From positions 24,986 to 88,985 of the forward strand of contig NZ_MRYI01000140.1 in the NCBI RefSeq assembly GCF_002260525.1: a stretch of DNA of 64,000 nt. Direction: 5' to 3'. Made by a program: the position numbers and the translations under genes. Positions 43,065 to 51,608 of the stretch are shown here, in pieces; positions within the stretch are counted from its first letter, which is position 1; each line of letters opens with the position of its first letter. The notes under the pieces are model-generated. The model did not search any database, was not told the DNA's origin, and worked only from the letters and a program-made list of their open reading frames with translations. The stretch is from Hahella sp. CCB-MM4. Lineage in GTDB: Bacteria > Pseudomonadota > Gammaproteobacteria > Pseudomonadales > Oleiphilaceae.

Positions 43065-45731
43065 TCAAGGCCGGACAGACAAATGACTCACGTCAATTTT
43101 TACTTCGCCATATATCCACTTGCGTCGAATCAACCACTTCTCAATCTCCACAGCCCATAGCACTATCGAGGAAATAGCAAAGCAGACAATCAGGTCTGAC
43201 AAAGGGATGGGTTTCGTATGAAAAATGTTATTGAGCAACGGTACATAGATTACCGCCAACTGAAGCAAAATGGTCAGGCCGACCGCCAGGAGCATGGCGC
43301 GGTTGGAAAATAGTCCCTGGGTGAACAATGAAACGGATTCACTGCGTACCGCCAGGGCATGAAACAACTGGGACAGCGTCAACACCGTAAATACCACCGT
43401 CTGCCAGTACTCTGCGCCCTTGGCAATCGCCCAGGCCTGGGAACCGATGGACAGCCCACCGATTAATAGTCCGACCCAGATAATGTGCTGCCACATGCCG
43501 TGGGCGAAAATGCTTTCATCAGGTGCTCTTGGCTTTCGCTCCATCACATTGCTATCCGCCGGTTCCGCCGTATAGGCCAATCCGGGAAGTCCGTCTGTCA
43601 CGATATTGATCCAAAGTATATGAATCGGCAACAGCGGTATCGGCAATCCCAGAAACGGTGCAAGAAACAGTGTCCAGATCTCTCCGGAATTGGAACTCAT
43701 GGTGTAGCTGATAAATTTTCGAATGTTATCAAATATCCTGCGACCCGCCCGAACCGCATTGACAATGGTGCTGAAATTATCGTCCAGCAACACCATATCC
43801 GCCGCGCCTCTGGCCACGTCAGTTCCTTTCATTCCCATGGCGATACCAATGTTTGCGTGCTTGATGGCCGGGGCATCGTTAACACCATCTCCGGTCATCG
43901 CAACAAACTCGCCCTGGTGCTGCAATGCCTTCACAATCCGCAGTTTCTGTTCAGGGCTGACTCGGGCATAGACCCGGATGTCTCTCACCGTTTCCAATAG
44001 CCGTTCGTCACTGATAGAGGCCAGTTCAGCTCCTGTGATAGCCTTATCCTGCTCTGTGGAAATACCCAACCTTCTGGCAATAGCATGGGCAGTGGCCGGA
44101 TGATCACCGGTAATCATTACCGGTGTAATGCCCGCTGTATGGCAATCCCGCACGGCGGCCGGCGCTTCATCCCTTGGAGGATCGACCAGGACAACCAACG
44201 CAATAAAGGTTAGATTCTCCTCAAGGCTATCCTCATTCTCAGGTCGTAACTCACCGGCAACTCTCTTTCTAGCCAGTGCAAGTACCCGATAGCCGTCACG
44301 GGCCAGCTGATCAACCTGATCCAATACGGCTTGTTTATTGGTGAACAGTCTGCTGAACAGTTGTTCGCCCTCACCCACGGCCGCTTGATTACATCTGGGA
44401 ATCACCACTTCCGGTGCCCCCTTGACCAGAGCCAGATAGCCGGTGTCGTCCCTATGTACCGTGGTCATCATTTTACGAATACTGTCGAATGTTAATGACT
44501 TGATGCGGGGATAGATCCGGGACAGTTCCTCTTTCTCAAAGCCATTATCGACAGCCAGGTCATACAAGGCCTGTTCAGTGGGTTCGCCGGTCAGTTCACC
44601 GTTTCGTTCTGACATATCATTATTCAATGCCAGTATTGTCCCACAAGCGCTACGGAGAGCCGGAGCCATGAATCCCATGTCAGCTCCTTCTCCCTCCAAT
44701 GAAACGATCCGCTCAGCCGTCATTTTGTTTAACGTCAGGGTGCCGGTCTTGTCTGTGCAGATATAGGTAACAGACCCCAATGTCTCAACCGCCGGTAGAT
44801 TCCTCACCAGGGCATTCTGACGGATCAGTTTGTGCGCTCCCAACGCCAGGGAAATCGTTACCACTGCCGGTAATGCCTCGGGAATGGCTGCCACCGCCAG
44901 GGATACCGCGGTAAGAAACATCAGTAATATGGGCTGCCCCTGAAGCAGACCGGCAACAAAGACCAATGCACATATCCCGATGACCGCCAGTGCCAGATAC
45001 CGACCAAAACTCGCCAGCCGAACCTGTAGCGGAGTTTTGGCTTCTTTATGAGCCTGCAGCAGTGCCGCGATCTGCCCTACCTGGGTATTCAGACCGGTAT
45101 CGACCACGACCCCGCGAGCCTTCCCCTTTGTCACCAGGGTGCTTTTATAGGCCATGTTGATACGATCACCTATGGGCGCGTTGTCGTCCGTCAGAGCATC
45201 CACATCTTTTGAGACCGTATGGGATTCTCCGGTTAAAGCAGATTCGTCCACCTCCAGTTGTTCAGCTGAAATCAGCCTGAGGTCAGCTGGAATCTGATTT
45301 CCGGCTTCCAGCTCCACTATGTCGCCGGGAACCAGAAGGACAGCAGCCAGAGTCTGAAGACGACTATCACGATGCACCTGAGCGTCCGGTGCGGACATTT
45401 CCCTCAAAGCGGCGACAGCTTTCTCCGCCCGATATTGTTGAGAGGCTCCGATCAAGGCATTGATCAGTACGATGCAGAGAATGGCGAGAGTATCCTCGAC
45501 ATCCCCCACCACGCCGGAAATGACAGCCGCCGCCAGCAGAACCAGAATCATGACATCCGCAAATTGCCGAATAAACATCGAGAAAAGAGTTTGCTTTCGG
45601 CTATCCGGGATTCGGTTTTCACCAAATTGGGAAATACGCCTCTGTGCCTCGATTGATTCGAGTCCACCAGACGCGGTATTTAATTGACGTAGTACAGCTT
45701 CCGGGGTCTGGGTATGCCATTGTCCGGGCAT
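43065..45731 (-). CDS. P-type cation-transporting ATPase (PII, calcium-pump type)
   Basis: 888 residues. N-terminal cation-ATPase domain, actuator TGES in [12 protein letters not shown], phosphorylated Asp in [13 protein letters not shown], the ATP-site KGAPEVVI, and the hinge [16 protein letters not shown]. Transmembrane helix 4 reads [20 protein letters not shown], the calcium/PII signature, and the C-terminal ATPase domain is complete. It belongs to the PacL/SERCA-like class, likely pumping Ca2+ or Mn2+ outward. There are no Cys-Pro-Cys or other heavy-metal motifs, so it is not a CopA. GGAG before ATG. It is 263 bp from the next gene, and the gap has a terminator of the neighbour. Substrate is inferred from family. 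Confidence 0.93.
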   Translation of the reverse strand: MPGQWHTQTPEAVLRQLNTASGGLESIEAQRRISQFGENRIPDSRKQTLFSMFIRQFADVMILVLLAAAVISGVVGDVEDTLAILCIVLINALIGASQQYRAEKAVAALREMSAPDAQVHRDSRLQTLAAVLLVPGDIVELEAGNQIPADLRLISAEQLEVDESALTGESHTVSKDVDALTDDNAPIGDRINMAYKSTLVTKGKARGVVVDTGLNTQVGQIAALLQAHKEAKTPLQVRLASFGRYLALAVIGICALVFVAGLLQGQPILLMFLTAVSLAVAAIPEALPAVVTISLALGAHKLIRQNALVRNLPAVETLGSVTYICTDKTGTLTLNKMTAERIVSLEGEGADMGFMAPALRSACGTILALNNDMSERNGELTGEPTEQALYDLAVDNGFEKEELSRIYPRIKSLTFDSIRKMMTTVHRDDTGYLALVKGAPEVVIPRCNQAAVGEGEQLFSRLFTNKQAVLDQVDQLARDGYRVLALARKRVAGELRPENEDSLEENLTFIALVVLVDPPRDEAPAAVRDCHTAGITPVMITGDHPATAHAIARRLGISTEQDKAITGAELASISDERLLETVRDIRVYARVSPEQKLRIVKALQHQGEFVAMTGDGVNDAPAIKHANIGIAMGMKGTDVARGAADMVLLDDNFSTIVNAVRAGRRIFDNIRKFISYTMSSNSGEIWTLFLAPFLGLPIPLLPIHILWINIVTDGLPGLAYTAEPADSNVMERKPRAPDESIFAHGMWQHIIWVGLLIGGLSIGSQAWAIAKGAEYWQTVVFTVLTLSQLFHALAVRSESVSLFTQGLFSNRAMLLAVGLTILLQLAVIYVPLLNNIFHTKPIPLSDLIVCFAISSIVLWAVEIEKWLIRRKWIYGEVKIDVSHLSVRP

Positions 45732-45810
45732 TCATCATCTCCATGACCGATCATGTTGAATGAAAGTTGTGTGCTACCAGGAATTCAAATATAGGGAATT
45801 AAAGAGAAAG

Positions 45811-45840
45811 AAAAAAGCAGGCCTCGATCTAAGACCTGCT
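45811..45840 (-). terminator. Rho-independent terminator for the DUF4864 gene
   Basis: On the minus strand a 9-bp stem (one G-T pair), a 7-base loop, and then six T. It lies 155 bp after the DUF4864 stop codon. The rest of 45732-45994 contains no supported gene. Confidence 0.75.
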
Positions 45841-45994
45841 CGAGTGGATAACCCACCTAACGGAGTTTTATTCCGAATGAACAGGCTACACTCTAGAACA
45901 AGGAAACAGATCCGGGATTGCTCCAGATCATTTTTTGGAGGATTCATCGTAAATTTAGATTTAATGATAACATTCAGTTATTTATCAGCACTTC

Positions 45995-46429
45995 TTAAAC
46001 TGGAATATCATCACGTTTTACCAGATGGACCCCCCCGATGGTCCACCGGCCATCCGACTGTTGTTCCATCACAAAGTAGGCGTCCCATCCATATCCTTCG
46101 GGTCCGATAATCATCAAGTGCTGTACCCGGTATGGCTCAGCCACTTCCATCTCCAGATAGGTTACGGACTGGGGGCGATAAACCGCTGTATAGTGGTATC
46201 TCACCATATTGATGAAATTCTCCGCCGTGATCAGATTTCTCTTCACGCCGGGAGACGCCTGCATGAAAGCCGTGAGGACATCATCGGTCCTGAATGCCTC
46301 GATTTGCGTTTTGATTACATCAATGATCAACTCGCGCTCAACGATCTGCTCTTCCTCACTGCCCCATGCGGACACGGCTGGCACAGCTAACGTCAGGGAC
46401 AACCAAATGCAGTAATGATAAAGCTTCAT
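45995..46429 (-). CDS. DUF4864-like periplasmic protein
   Basis: 144 residues from ATG 46429 (GGAGGTGCC before it). Signal peptide about 1-22 (PAVSAWGS). The mature protein: a helix VIKTQIEAFRTDDVLTAFMQASPGVKRNL, then a curved beta sheet (YRPQSVTYLEMEVAEPYRVQHLMIIGPEGYGWDAYFVMEQQSDGRWTIGGVHLV), the fold of SnoaL/DUF4864 proteins that use a cone-shaped cavity. No catalytic residues can be picked. It sits between a P-type ATPase and, divergently, a PCu(A)C copper chaperone; the 142-bp gap holds the promoters of both. Function unknown. Confidence 0.8.
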   Translation of the reverse strand: MKLYHYCIWLSLTLAVPAVSAWGSEEEQIVERELIIDVIKTQIEAFRTDDVLTAFMQASPGVKRNLITAENFINMVRYHYTAVYRPQSVTYLEMEVAEPYRVQHLMIIGPEGYGWDAYFVMEQQSDGRWTIGGVHLVKRDDIPV

Positions 46430-46571
46430 CAAGGCACCTCCTGAGTACAGATCGAACAGACTGAGATAATATCCACTTTGATCTATTTATCTGTTTACGA
46501 GTATTATCGAGCTCCATATCAACAAACTAAGCCGAACCTTAACAATCACTCATAACTTACTCATTTTGAAC

Positions 46572-47039
46572 ATGAAAAAACTCTTACTTTCCGCCCTCAT
46601 TCTGCTGTCATCTATCTCCGCCCCAGCCTTCAGCCATGGAGCTAAAGAAGGCGACATCATGGTTAAACACCCCTGGATGCGTATGGTTCCTGTTGCTGGC
46701 ATGAACGGTGCCGGTTACATGACATTGACCAACATGTCCGATCATCAGGACCGACTGGTTGCCATCAAAGGTGACTGGGCAAAAAAATTCGAAATTCACG
46801 AGACCCGTGACAACAATGGCATGATGGAAATGCAGCCAGTTCCTGAGGGAGTTGCGCTTCCCCCTGGTAAAACTGTAGAACTTCAACCTGCGGGATATCA
46901 TGTCATGATCATGAAAATCGAACGCCAGATCAGACCCGGGGAGCGCCTGCCGGTCACTTTGGTGTTTGAACGCAACCAGCAGATCGATACTTTTATCGTG
47001 GCTCAGTCTCTTTCCGGCAACGACCACGAGCACCACTGA
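46572..47039 (+). CDS. Periplasmic copper chaperone PCu(A)C
   Basis: 155 residues from ATG 46572; an in-frame TTG two codons before is the alternative. Signal peptide to about residue 22 (APAFSHG). The PCu(A)C domain (DUF461) has the Cu(I) site H-M type: IHETRDNNGMMEMQPVP and, later, GYHVMIM. The Met and His ligands fit H(M)x10Mx21HxM. The tail is NDHEHH. PCu(A)C carries Cu(I) to the CuA site of cytochrome c oxidase, often with Sco. No Sco is adjacent. It is 14 kb from the main copper cluster. A hairpin follows at 47081. Confidence 0.93.
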   Translation: MKKLLLSALILLSSISAPAFSHGAKEGDIMVKHPWMRMVPVAGMNGAGYMTLTNMSDHQDRLVAIKGDWAKKFEIHETRDNNGMMEMQPVPEGVALPPGKTVELQPAGYHVMIMKIERQIRPGERLPVTLVFERNQQIDTFIVAQSLSGNDHEHH

Positions 47040-47080
47040 TAGCCCCTGGATTTCCATCGGAAACCCCCGCCATTTCATAA

Positions 47081-47105
47081 CCGGAGGGTATTTGCCACCC
47101 TCTGG
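47081..47105 (+). terminator. Hairpin after PCu(A)C gene
   Basis: 9-bp stem (CCGGAGGGT / ACCCTCTGG, one G-T pair) with a 7-base loop. No T tract close behind, so a partial terminator. Confidence 0.5.
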
Positions 47106-47155
47106 CTATGACTTTTGCTTATTTCATTAACGATTAATATTTGATCGACTCCTTA

Positions 47156-47190
47156 GACTTTAGTCTAATACGAAATGTTAGACCAAAGTC
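47156..47190. promoter_or_regulatory. 13-bp dyad before the small membrane protein gene
   Basis: GACTTTAGTCTAA and TTAGACCAAAGTC, complementary at 12 of 13 positions (the other a G-T pair), with a 9-base spacer. Ends 22 bp before the ATG at 47213. Either a repressor operator or a 5'-leader hairpin. Confidence 0.55.
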
Positions 47191-47212
47191 GTAGATCCAA
47201 TAGGGAGACATC

Positions 47213-47518
47213 ATGTTAACCGAAGCACAAGAGCGCCAACTGGAACGTAGAGAGAACAGCTTTTTCATGCTGTGGCTCTATAAACGGGTGCGCAAAGAAC
47301 TTCTCTCAGAATATGAAAGATACATCCTCTGCAGGGACTGCTTCAGGATCAGCATTTATACTCTCGCGGTTATTAGTCTGCTGCTTCCTCTCGGGTTATT
47401 TCTTGAGACCGCACTGTTTGCCGTCATTCCCAATGTTGTTTTCATCACCAAGTGGCGTGACTATCTTCAGCAGAAAAGCCTGCAGCCGGTAAAGAAATCG
47501 GTAGACAAATACCGTTAG
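47213..47518 (+). CDS. Small membrane protein of unknown function
   Basis: 101 residues, TAGGGAGAC ribosome site. An N-terminal charged, helical segment (QERQLERRENSFFMLWLYKRVRKELLSEYERYILCRDCF) is followed by a hydrophobic stretch (about 46-77: ISIYTLAVISLLLPLGLFLETALFAVIPNVVF) long enough for a pair of short helices or one re-entrant segment. The tail is basic. I recognise no family. The preceding 35 bp form a strong inverted repeat, so it is probably tightly regulated at transcription or translation. Not obviously linked to its neighbours: PCu(A)C upstream and modABC 350 bp downstream. Confidence 0.65.
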   Translation: MLTEAQERQLERRENSFFMLWLYKRVRKELLSEYERYILCRDCFRISIYTLAVISLLLPLGLFLETALFAVIPNVVFITKWRDYLQQKSLQPVKKSVDKYR

Positions 47519-47871
47519 CCAATCGCTGGCTCCTACCCTATAACCGGGAGCCAGCCCCTTCGTCGACTGCATCTGATTAGTTTCCAGCGATATCCTTTCA
47601 TCGGCCCGGATGATGCATTTTCCAGCTTGCCCAACACCGTTATATAGTCCACTATATAACGAACACTTTCTTTACTCCTTGCCAGTCCTCACACTGCTGT
47701 TGGCCGACTCTGCGCCAAGACCGCTCAAACAGGCCAAAGTATGGCAAAAGTAAGGCACTCTCATTCAGGACCTGAATAGTCTTCGGTCCTGGACAGTTAA
47801 ACAGGAGTTGGAAGCTCAAACTGTAAATGAAGAGTCAAACAAGGACTGGAAACTCAAACCGGATGTGAGCA
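47519..47871. other. Intergenic region holding the modABC promoter
   Basis: 353 bp without a supported gene. Contains the ModE operator at 47638-47661 and, between about 47803 and 47860, two imperfect copies of a GGAGTTGGAAGCTCAAACTG-like segment. Confidence 0.6.
47638..47661. promoter_or_regulatory. ModE operator
   Basis: Perfect inverted repeat CGTTATATAG-TCCA-CTATATAACG, 24 bp, the same length and arms as the known E. coli ModE site before modA. It lies 210 bp before the modA ATG. ModE with molybdate would repress modABC here. Confidence 0.85.
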
Positions 47872-48633
47872 ATGAAGAAGTCAGTATTTTGTTTTCTGTT
47901 GATGTTAATCCTGGCAAAACCCTGTGTGGCGGAAGAAGCGACTATCGCCGTGGCCTCCAATTTCACCTCTGCCATGCAGGAACTGGCGACGGATTTTGAA
48001 CGCCAATCAGGGCACAGGATTCATTTGGCTTTTGGCTCCTCCGGTAAATTCTTTGCCCAGATTTCCAATGGAGCGCCTTTTGATGCTTTCTTTTCAGCAG
48101 ATCAGGCCAAGCCTGCCGCATTGGAACAAGCTGGACAGACAGTGTCAGGCAGCCGCCTCACCTATGCGGTTGGCGCTCTGGCCCTGTGGTCAATCAATCA
48201 GCAGATGGATCAGAATGGCGATGTCCTGCGGCGCAACCAGTTCAACAAACTGGCATTGGCGAACCCCAGACTGGCACCCTATGGAGCGGCTGCAGTTCAG
48301 GTATTGACCAATTTGGGTTTAGACAAAACAAGTCGGGCTAAATGGGTTCAAGGGGAAAATATTTCCCAGACCTATCAGTTTGTCGGTAGCGGCAATGCTG
48401 ACCTGGGATTTGTCGCTTTGTCACAGATATACGCCAACGGGCAACTGGCTCAAGGTTCTGCCTGGATCGTCCCAAAAGAGCTTTACGCCCCCATTCGCCA
48501 GGACGCCGTTGTACTGAAGAAAGGCGAAAAAAATCAGGCTGTCATAGACCTGTTTGCCTATCTGAAAACCAAACGGGCCCGGTCAGTGATCGAGTCTTTT
48601 GGTTATCAGAACGAAGGCCCTGCGATTGAATAA
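47872..48633 (+). CDS. modA: Molybdate-binding periplasmic protein ModA
   Basis: 253 residues, signal peptide to about residue 20 (AKPCVAEEA). The molybdate site is recognisable: ASNFTSAMQEL at the start, AFGSSGKFFAQISNGAPFDAFFSAD in the middle, and the hinge NADLGFVALSQIY. The ligand contacts come from Ser and main-chain amides as in ModA. It hands molybdate (or tungstate) to ModB. The start has a weak GATGTGAGCA site. First of modA-modB-modC on one strand; transcription is expected to be repressed by ModE through the 24-bp operator upstream. Confidence 0.95.
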   Translation: MKKSVFCFLLMLILAKPCVAEEATIAVASNFTSAMQELATDFERQSGHRIHLAFGSSGKFFAQISNGAPFDAFFSADQAKPAALEQAGQTVSGSRLTYAVGALALWSINQQMDQNGDVLRRNQFNKLALANPRLAPYGAAAVQVLTNLGLDKTSRAKWVQGENISQTYQFVGSGNADLGFVALSQIYANGQLAQGSAWIVPKELYAPIRQDAVVLKKGEKNQAVIDLFAYLKTKRARSVIESFGYQNEGPAIE

Positions 48634-48703
48634 TGTTGAGTGAAACGACCAAACTCTTTTAATTAAGAGAAACAAATAAGAGACTTTATTAAGAGAAACG
48701 ACA

Positions 48704-49399
48704 GTGGGATTTACCGACGCAGACATCAACGCGATATTTTTGACGCTAAAGCTGGCCGGCACGGTGACCTGCTTATTGTTAGTCATAGGTACACCTATTG
48801 CCTGGTGGCTGGCACGAACCCACTCCTGGCTTAAGGGGCCGATCAGTGCCGTCGTTGCGCTGCCTTTGGTTCTTCCTCCCACCGTTCTGGGGTTCTATCT
48901 TCTCATTGTCATGGGGCCGAACGGTGTTGTCGGTCAGATCACGCAAGCGATGGGGCTGGGAACTCTCCCCTTCACCTTCTCGGGATTAGTCGTGGCTTCC
49001 GTCCTTTATTCCATGCCTTTTGTGGTTCAACCGATCCAGAATGCCATGGAAGCTATCGGCGAGCGTCCCCTGGAAGTGGCTGCCACATTAAGGGCCGGCC
49101 CCTGGGACACCTTTTTTTCTGTCGTGATTCCCCTGGCCAAACCCGGTTTTGTCACCGCAGCCATCCTCGGTTTTGCTCATACGGTGGGCGAGTTTGGCGT
49201 CGTACTGATGATCGGCGGCAATATTCCCAATGAAACACGGGTGATATCCGTACAGATATATGACCATGTGGAAGCGTTGGACTATGCCCAGGCGCATTGG
49301 TTATCAGGTGCCATGGTAATCTTTTCATTTGTGGTGCTTGCCGGACTCTACCTATTTCAGCACCGGCGCCGAATCTATTTGCTTCCCAAGGGGGTCTGA
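48704..49399 (+). CDS. modB: Molybdate ABC transporter permease ModB
   Basis: 231 residues from a GTG at 48704 with an AAGAGA site. Five to six membrane helices; the ABC-permease EAA loop is EVAATLRAGPWDTFFSVVIPLAKPG, close to residue 140-160. Conserved ModB segment VVALPLVLPPTVLGFYLL and GEFGVVLMIGGNIPNETRV. It forms the membrane channel with ModC. The 70 bp between modA and modB contain a direct repeat of TTAAGAGAAAC separated by 18 bp. It overlaps nothing and is followed after 3 bp by modC. Confidence 0.95.
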   Translation: MGFTDADINAIFLTLKLAGTVTCLLLVIGTPIAWWLARTHSWLKGPISAVVALPLVLPPTVLGFYLLIVMGPNGVVGQITQAMGLGTLPFTFSGLVVASVLYSMPFVVQPIQNAMEAIGERPLEVAATLRAGPWDTFFSVVIPLAKPGFVTAAILGFAHTVGEFGVVLMIGGNIPNETRVISVQIYDHVEALDYAQAHWLSGAMVIFSFVVLAGLYLFQHRRRIYLLPKGV

Positions 49400-49402
49400 C
49401 AA

Positions 49403-50497
49403 GTGTCGTCGACGCCTATTACCGCCAGATTCAAATTGCAGTTTCCAGCCTCTCGCCACGAACGCTTTTCACTGGATGTGAATCTCAAGCTTCCTGATCA
49501 GGGAGTGACAGCCATTTTCGGTCATTCGGGGTCCGGTAAAACCACATTGTTAAGGTGTATTGCCGGATTGCACAAAGCACCCGGCGGTCACCTGCAAATC
49601 AATGGAGAAACCTGGCAGGCGGACAAAAAGTTTCTCCCCCCTTATAAAAGACCCATAGGCTATGTCTTTCAGGAATCCAGTCTGTTCCCCCATTTAACGG
49701 CCAGGGAAAATCTGGCTTTTGCCATAAAGAGATCGACAAATCGGATATCCGACACGGACTATCGACAAATCCTGTCATTGATGGGAATCGAAAATATCCT
49801 CAATCAACATCCTTCAGAACTCTCCGGTGGCGAACGACAAAGAGTCGCCATTGCCCGGGCCTTGATGATTCACCCCCGCATTCTGCTGCTCGACGAACCC
49901 TTGGCTGCGCTGGATTTCGCGCGCAAGCAGGATATTCTCCCTTACCTGGAACGCGTCCGGGAACAATCCGCTATCCCAATAATCTATGTCAGCCATGCTG
50001 CCGACGAAGTTGCCAGACTGGCAGATCATCTGGTGGTGATGGATCAAGGTCGCGCCGTTGCCCAGGGGCCCCTGAAAGAAGTTCTGGCGAACCTCGATCT
50101 CCCTATCAAATTGGGAGATGACTCGGGGGTTGTCATCGAAGGCCGAATTACCGAAAGAGATGTGGATTGGCATCTGGTACGGGCAGAGTTTTCAGGTGGC
50201 AGTCTCTGGGTGCGCGATACCGGCGAAGCACTTGGACAGGTAATCAGGATTCGAATTCTGGCCCGGGATGTCAGTCTGGCACTTCAGCCGCACGACGACA
50301 CCAGCATCTTGAACCGTTTGCAGGGCGAAATTCTGGAAATCACGCCAGATGAGAATGAAGCAATTTCATCGGTAAAACTCAGAGTCGGAAACGATTATCT
50401 TATTTCCCGTGTGACACATAGGTCCGTTCATCACCTTGAACTGGCGCCGGGACGCCAAATATGGGCACAGATCAAATCAGCGGCGGTTGTCAGATAA
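49403..50497 (+). CDS. modC: Molybdate ABC transporter ATPase ModC
   Basis: 364 residues from a GTG at 49403 with AGGGGG before it. Walker A GHSGSGKTT, Q loop YVFQESSLFPHLT, signature LSGGERQRVAIARAL and Walker B ILLLDEPLAALD are all intact. The C-terminal 120 residues contain a TOBE/MOP molybdate-binding domain, with QGEILEITPDENEAISSVKLRVGN near residue 300. It powers import by hydrolysing ATP and senses intracellular molybdate. Last of the operon. It is convergent with modE 20 bp downstream. Confidence 0.96.
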   Translation: MSSTPITARFKLQFPASRHERFSLDVNLKLPDQGVTAIFGHSGSGKTTLLRCIAGLHKAPGGHLQINGETWQADKKFLPPYKRPIGYVFQESSLFPHLTARENLAFAIKRSTNRISDTDYRQILSLMGIENILNQHPSELSGGERQRVAIARALMIHPRILLLDEPLAALDFARKQDILPYLERVREQSAIPIIYVSHAADEVARLADHLVVMDQGRAVAQGPLKEVLANLDLPIKLGDDSGVVIEGRITERDVDWHLVRAEFSGGSLWVRDTGEALGQVIRIRILARDVSLALQPHDDTSILNRLQGEILEITPDENEAISSVKLRVGNDYLISRVTHRSVHHLELAPGRQIWAQIKSAAVVR

Positions 50498-50517
50498 TCG
50501 CCACATCCTAAAGCATT

Positions 50518-51369
50518 TCAGTCAGCCACCAGAATCACACTCGAAGCCTTGAACAAGGCGCAAGCGGTATCGCCGACAGCAAGACCCAATTCAGCAATGC
50601 TGGTGTTAGTGATATTAGCACTGACAGACTTTCCTTCACCCAGGTCAATGACCACATCGCCGTTCACAGCGCCGGTCTCGATTCTGGCGACTTTCCCGAT
50701 CAGCTTATTCCTCGCGCTGGTCGCAACATGGATATCTTTGCTTATCAGAATCCAGGAAGCCTTCACTAACGCCATAACCTGATGGCCGATTTGAAGCCCG
50801 AGCGCCTCGACGCTGTCCTGGGTAATCATCACCACCAGATTCTGGGAATCACTGATACGGAGTTCCACCTCGGTATTCACCGCGCCAGGTGTGATCCGCG
50901 TGACAACACCGCGGTATTGATTACGAGCGCTGGTCTTCACGGATCCGGACCTCATAAAGCTGGCAATATCATTGATAGAGTGCAATTTGCGACCAAGCCG
51001 CTGGACAAACTCTTCGTGCTCTTTCTGCAGCGCCTGAAATCCTTCGACGATTTTTTTGCCAAACTCTGTCAGCGAAGTTCCTCCGCCATGAGCCCCTCCT
51101 GTCGAGCGGACAACCAAGGGCTGCGCGGACATATTATTCATCGCATCAATACGGTCCCAGGCGGTCTTATAGCTGATTCCAACCTGCTTGGCGGCTTTGG
51201 AAATGGACCCGCATTCCGAAACAGCTTTCAGTAAATCGACCTGGGAGTGACTAAAAGGTTGCTGTTGGTCAGCATACAGGCTCAGGCTGGCTTGCAGACC
51301 GGATCTTGAGGTGACCGGTTCGGCATCGTTTTCGGTTTTATCGTTCTGGCTTTTTGGCTGGCGGCTCAT
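50518..51369 (-). CDS. modE: Molybdate-responsive regulator ModE
   Basis: 283 residues, about 20 longer than E. coli ModE because of a polar N-terminal tail (about 1-30). LysR-like winged HTH (about 42-105) with FSHSQVDLLKAVSECGSISKAAKQVGISYKTAWDRIDAMN and LVVRSTGGAHGGGTSLT. Two MOP (molbindin) domains follow at about 140-210 and 215-283, with SARNQYRGVV and SARNKLIGKV as the molybdate-contact signatures. It binds molybdate and represses modABC, using the operator at 47638. It probably also tunes molybdoenzyme genes elsewhere. Stops 20 bp from modC on the opposite strand. Confidence 0.95.
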   Translation of the reverse strand: MSRQPKSQNDKTENDAEPVTSRSGLQASLSLYADQQQPFSHSQVDLLKAVSECGSISKAAKQVGISYKTAWDRIDAMNNMSAQPLVVRSTGGAHGGGTSLTEFGKKIVEGFQALQKEHEEFVQRLGRKLHSINDIASFMRSGSVKTSARNQYRGVVTRITPGAVNTEVELRISDSQNLVVMITQDSVEALGLQIGHQVMALVKASWILISKDIHVATSARNKLIGKVARIETGAVNGDVVIDLGEGKSVSANITNTSIAELGLAVGDTACALFKASSVILVAD

Positions 51370-51453
51370 GCGGGCTCATTCTTTTGCAACGATACAAGTC
51401 TACCATTTTCTATTACTACCGCAGGCGTTTTATCTTTCCCTCACTTAATCTGT

Positions 51454-51500
51454 TGCCTCCTCTTTATTCTTCTCCTTATGCTTCCTCTTTATTCCTCAGG
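51454..51500. repeat. 25-bp-period imperfect duplication between modE and phoX
   Basis: TGCCTCCTCTTTATTC at 51454 recurs as TGCTTCCTCTTTATTC at 51479. Part of the 239-bp gap that otherwise holds only the phoX promoter region. Confidence 0.75.
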
Positions 51501-51534
51501 TACTGGCCGCTTAAAATTCTTGTTTCACGAGGAC

Positions 51535-51563
51535 CTGAAATCTTTCTGTCACAGAATCTTAAT
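51535..51563 (+). promoter_or_regulatory. Candidate Pho box before phoX
   Basis: Heptamers CTGAAAT (51535), CTGTCAC (51546) and TCTTAAT (51557) are spaced exactly 11 bp, the PhoB-site layout. The second matches CTGTCAT in six of seven positions, the first in five. It ends 45 bp before the phoX ATG at 51609. Confidence 0.5.
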
Positions 51564-51608
51564 AGGCTTGTCGGCGAATACTCAAAATGACAGTAAAAGG
51601 ATCAATCC

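Noticed and set aside
45760..46110. 116-codon plus-strand frame between the P-type ATPase and DUF4864 genes
   Set aside because: It runs through a strong terminator of the other strand and into the DUF4864 gene; no ribosome site.
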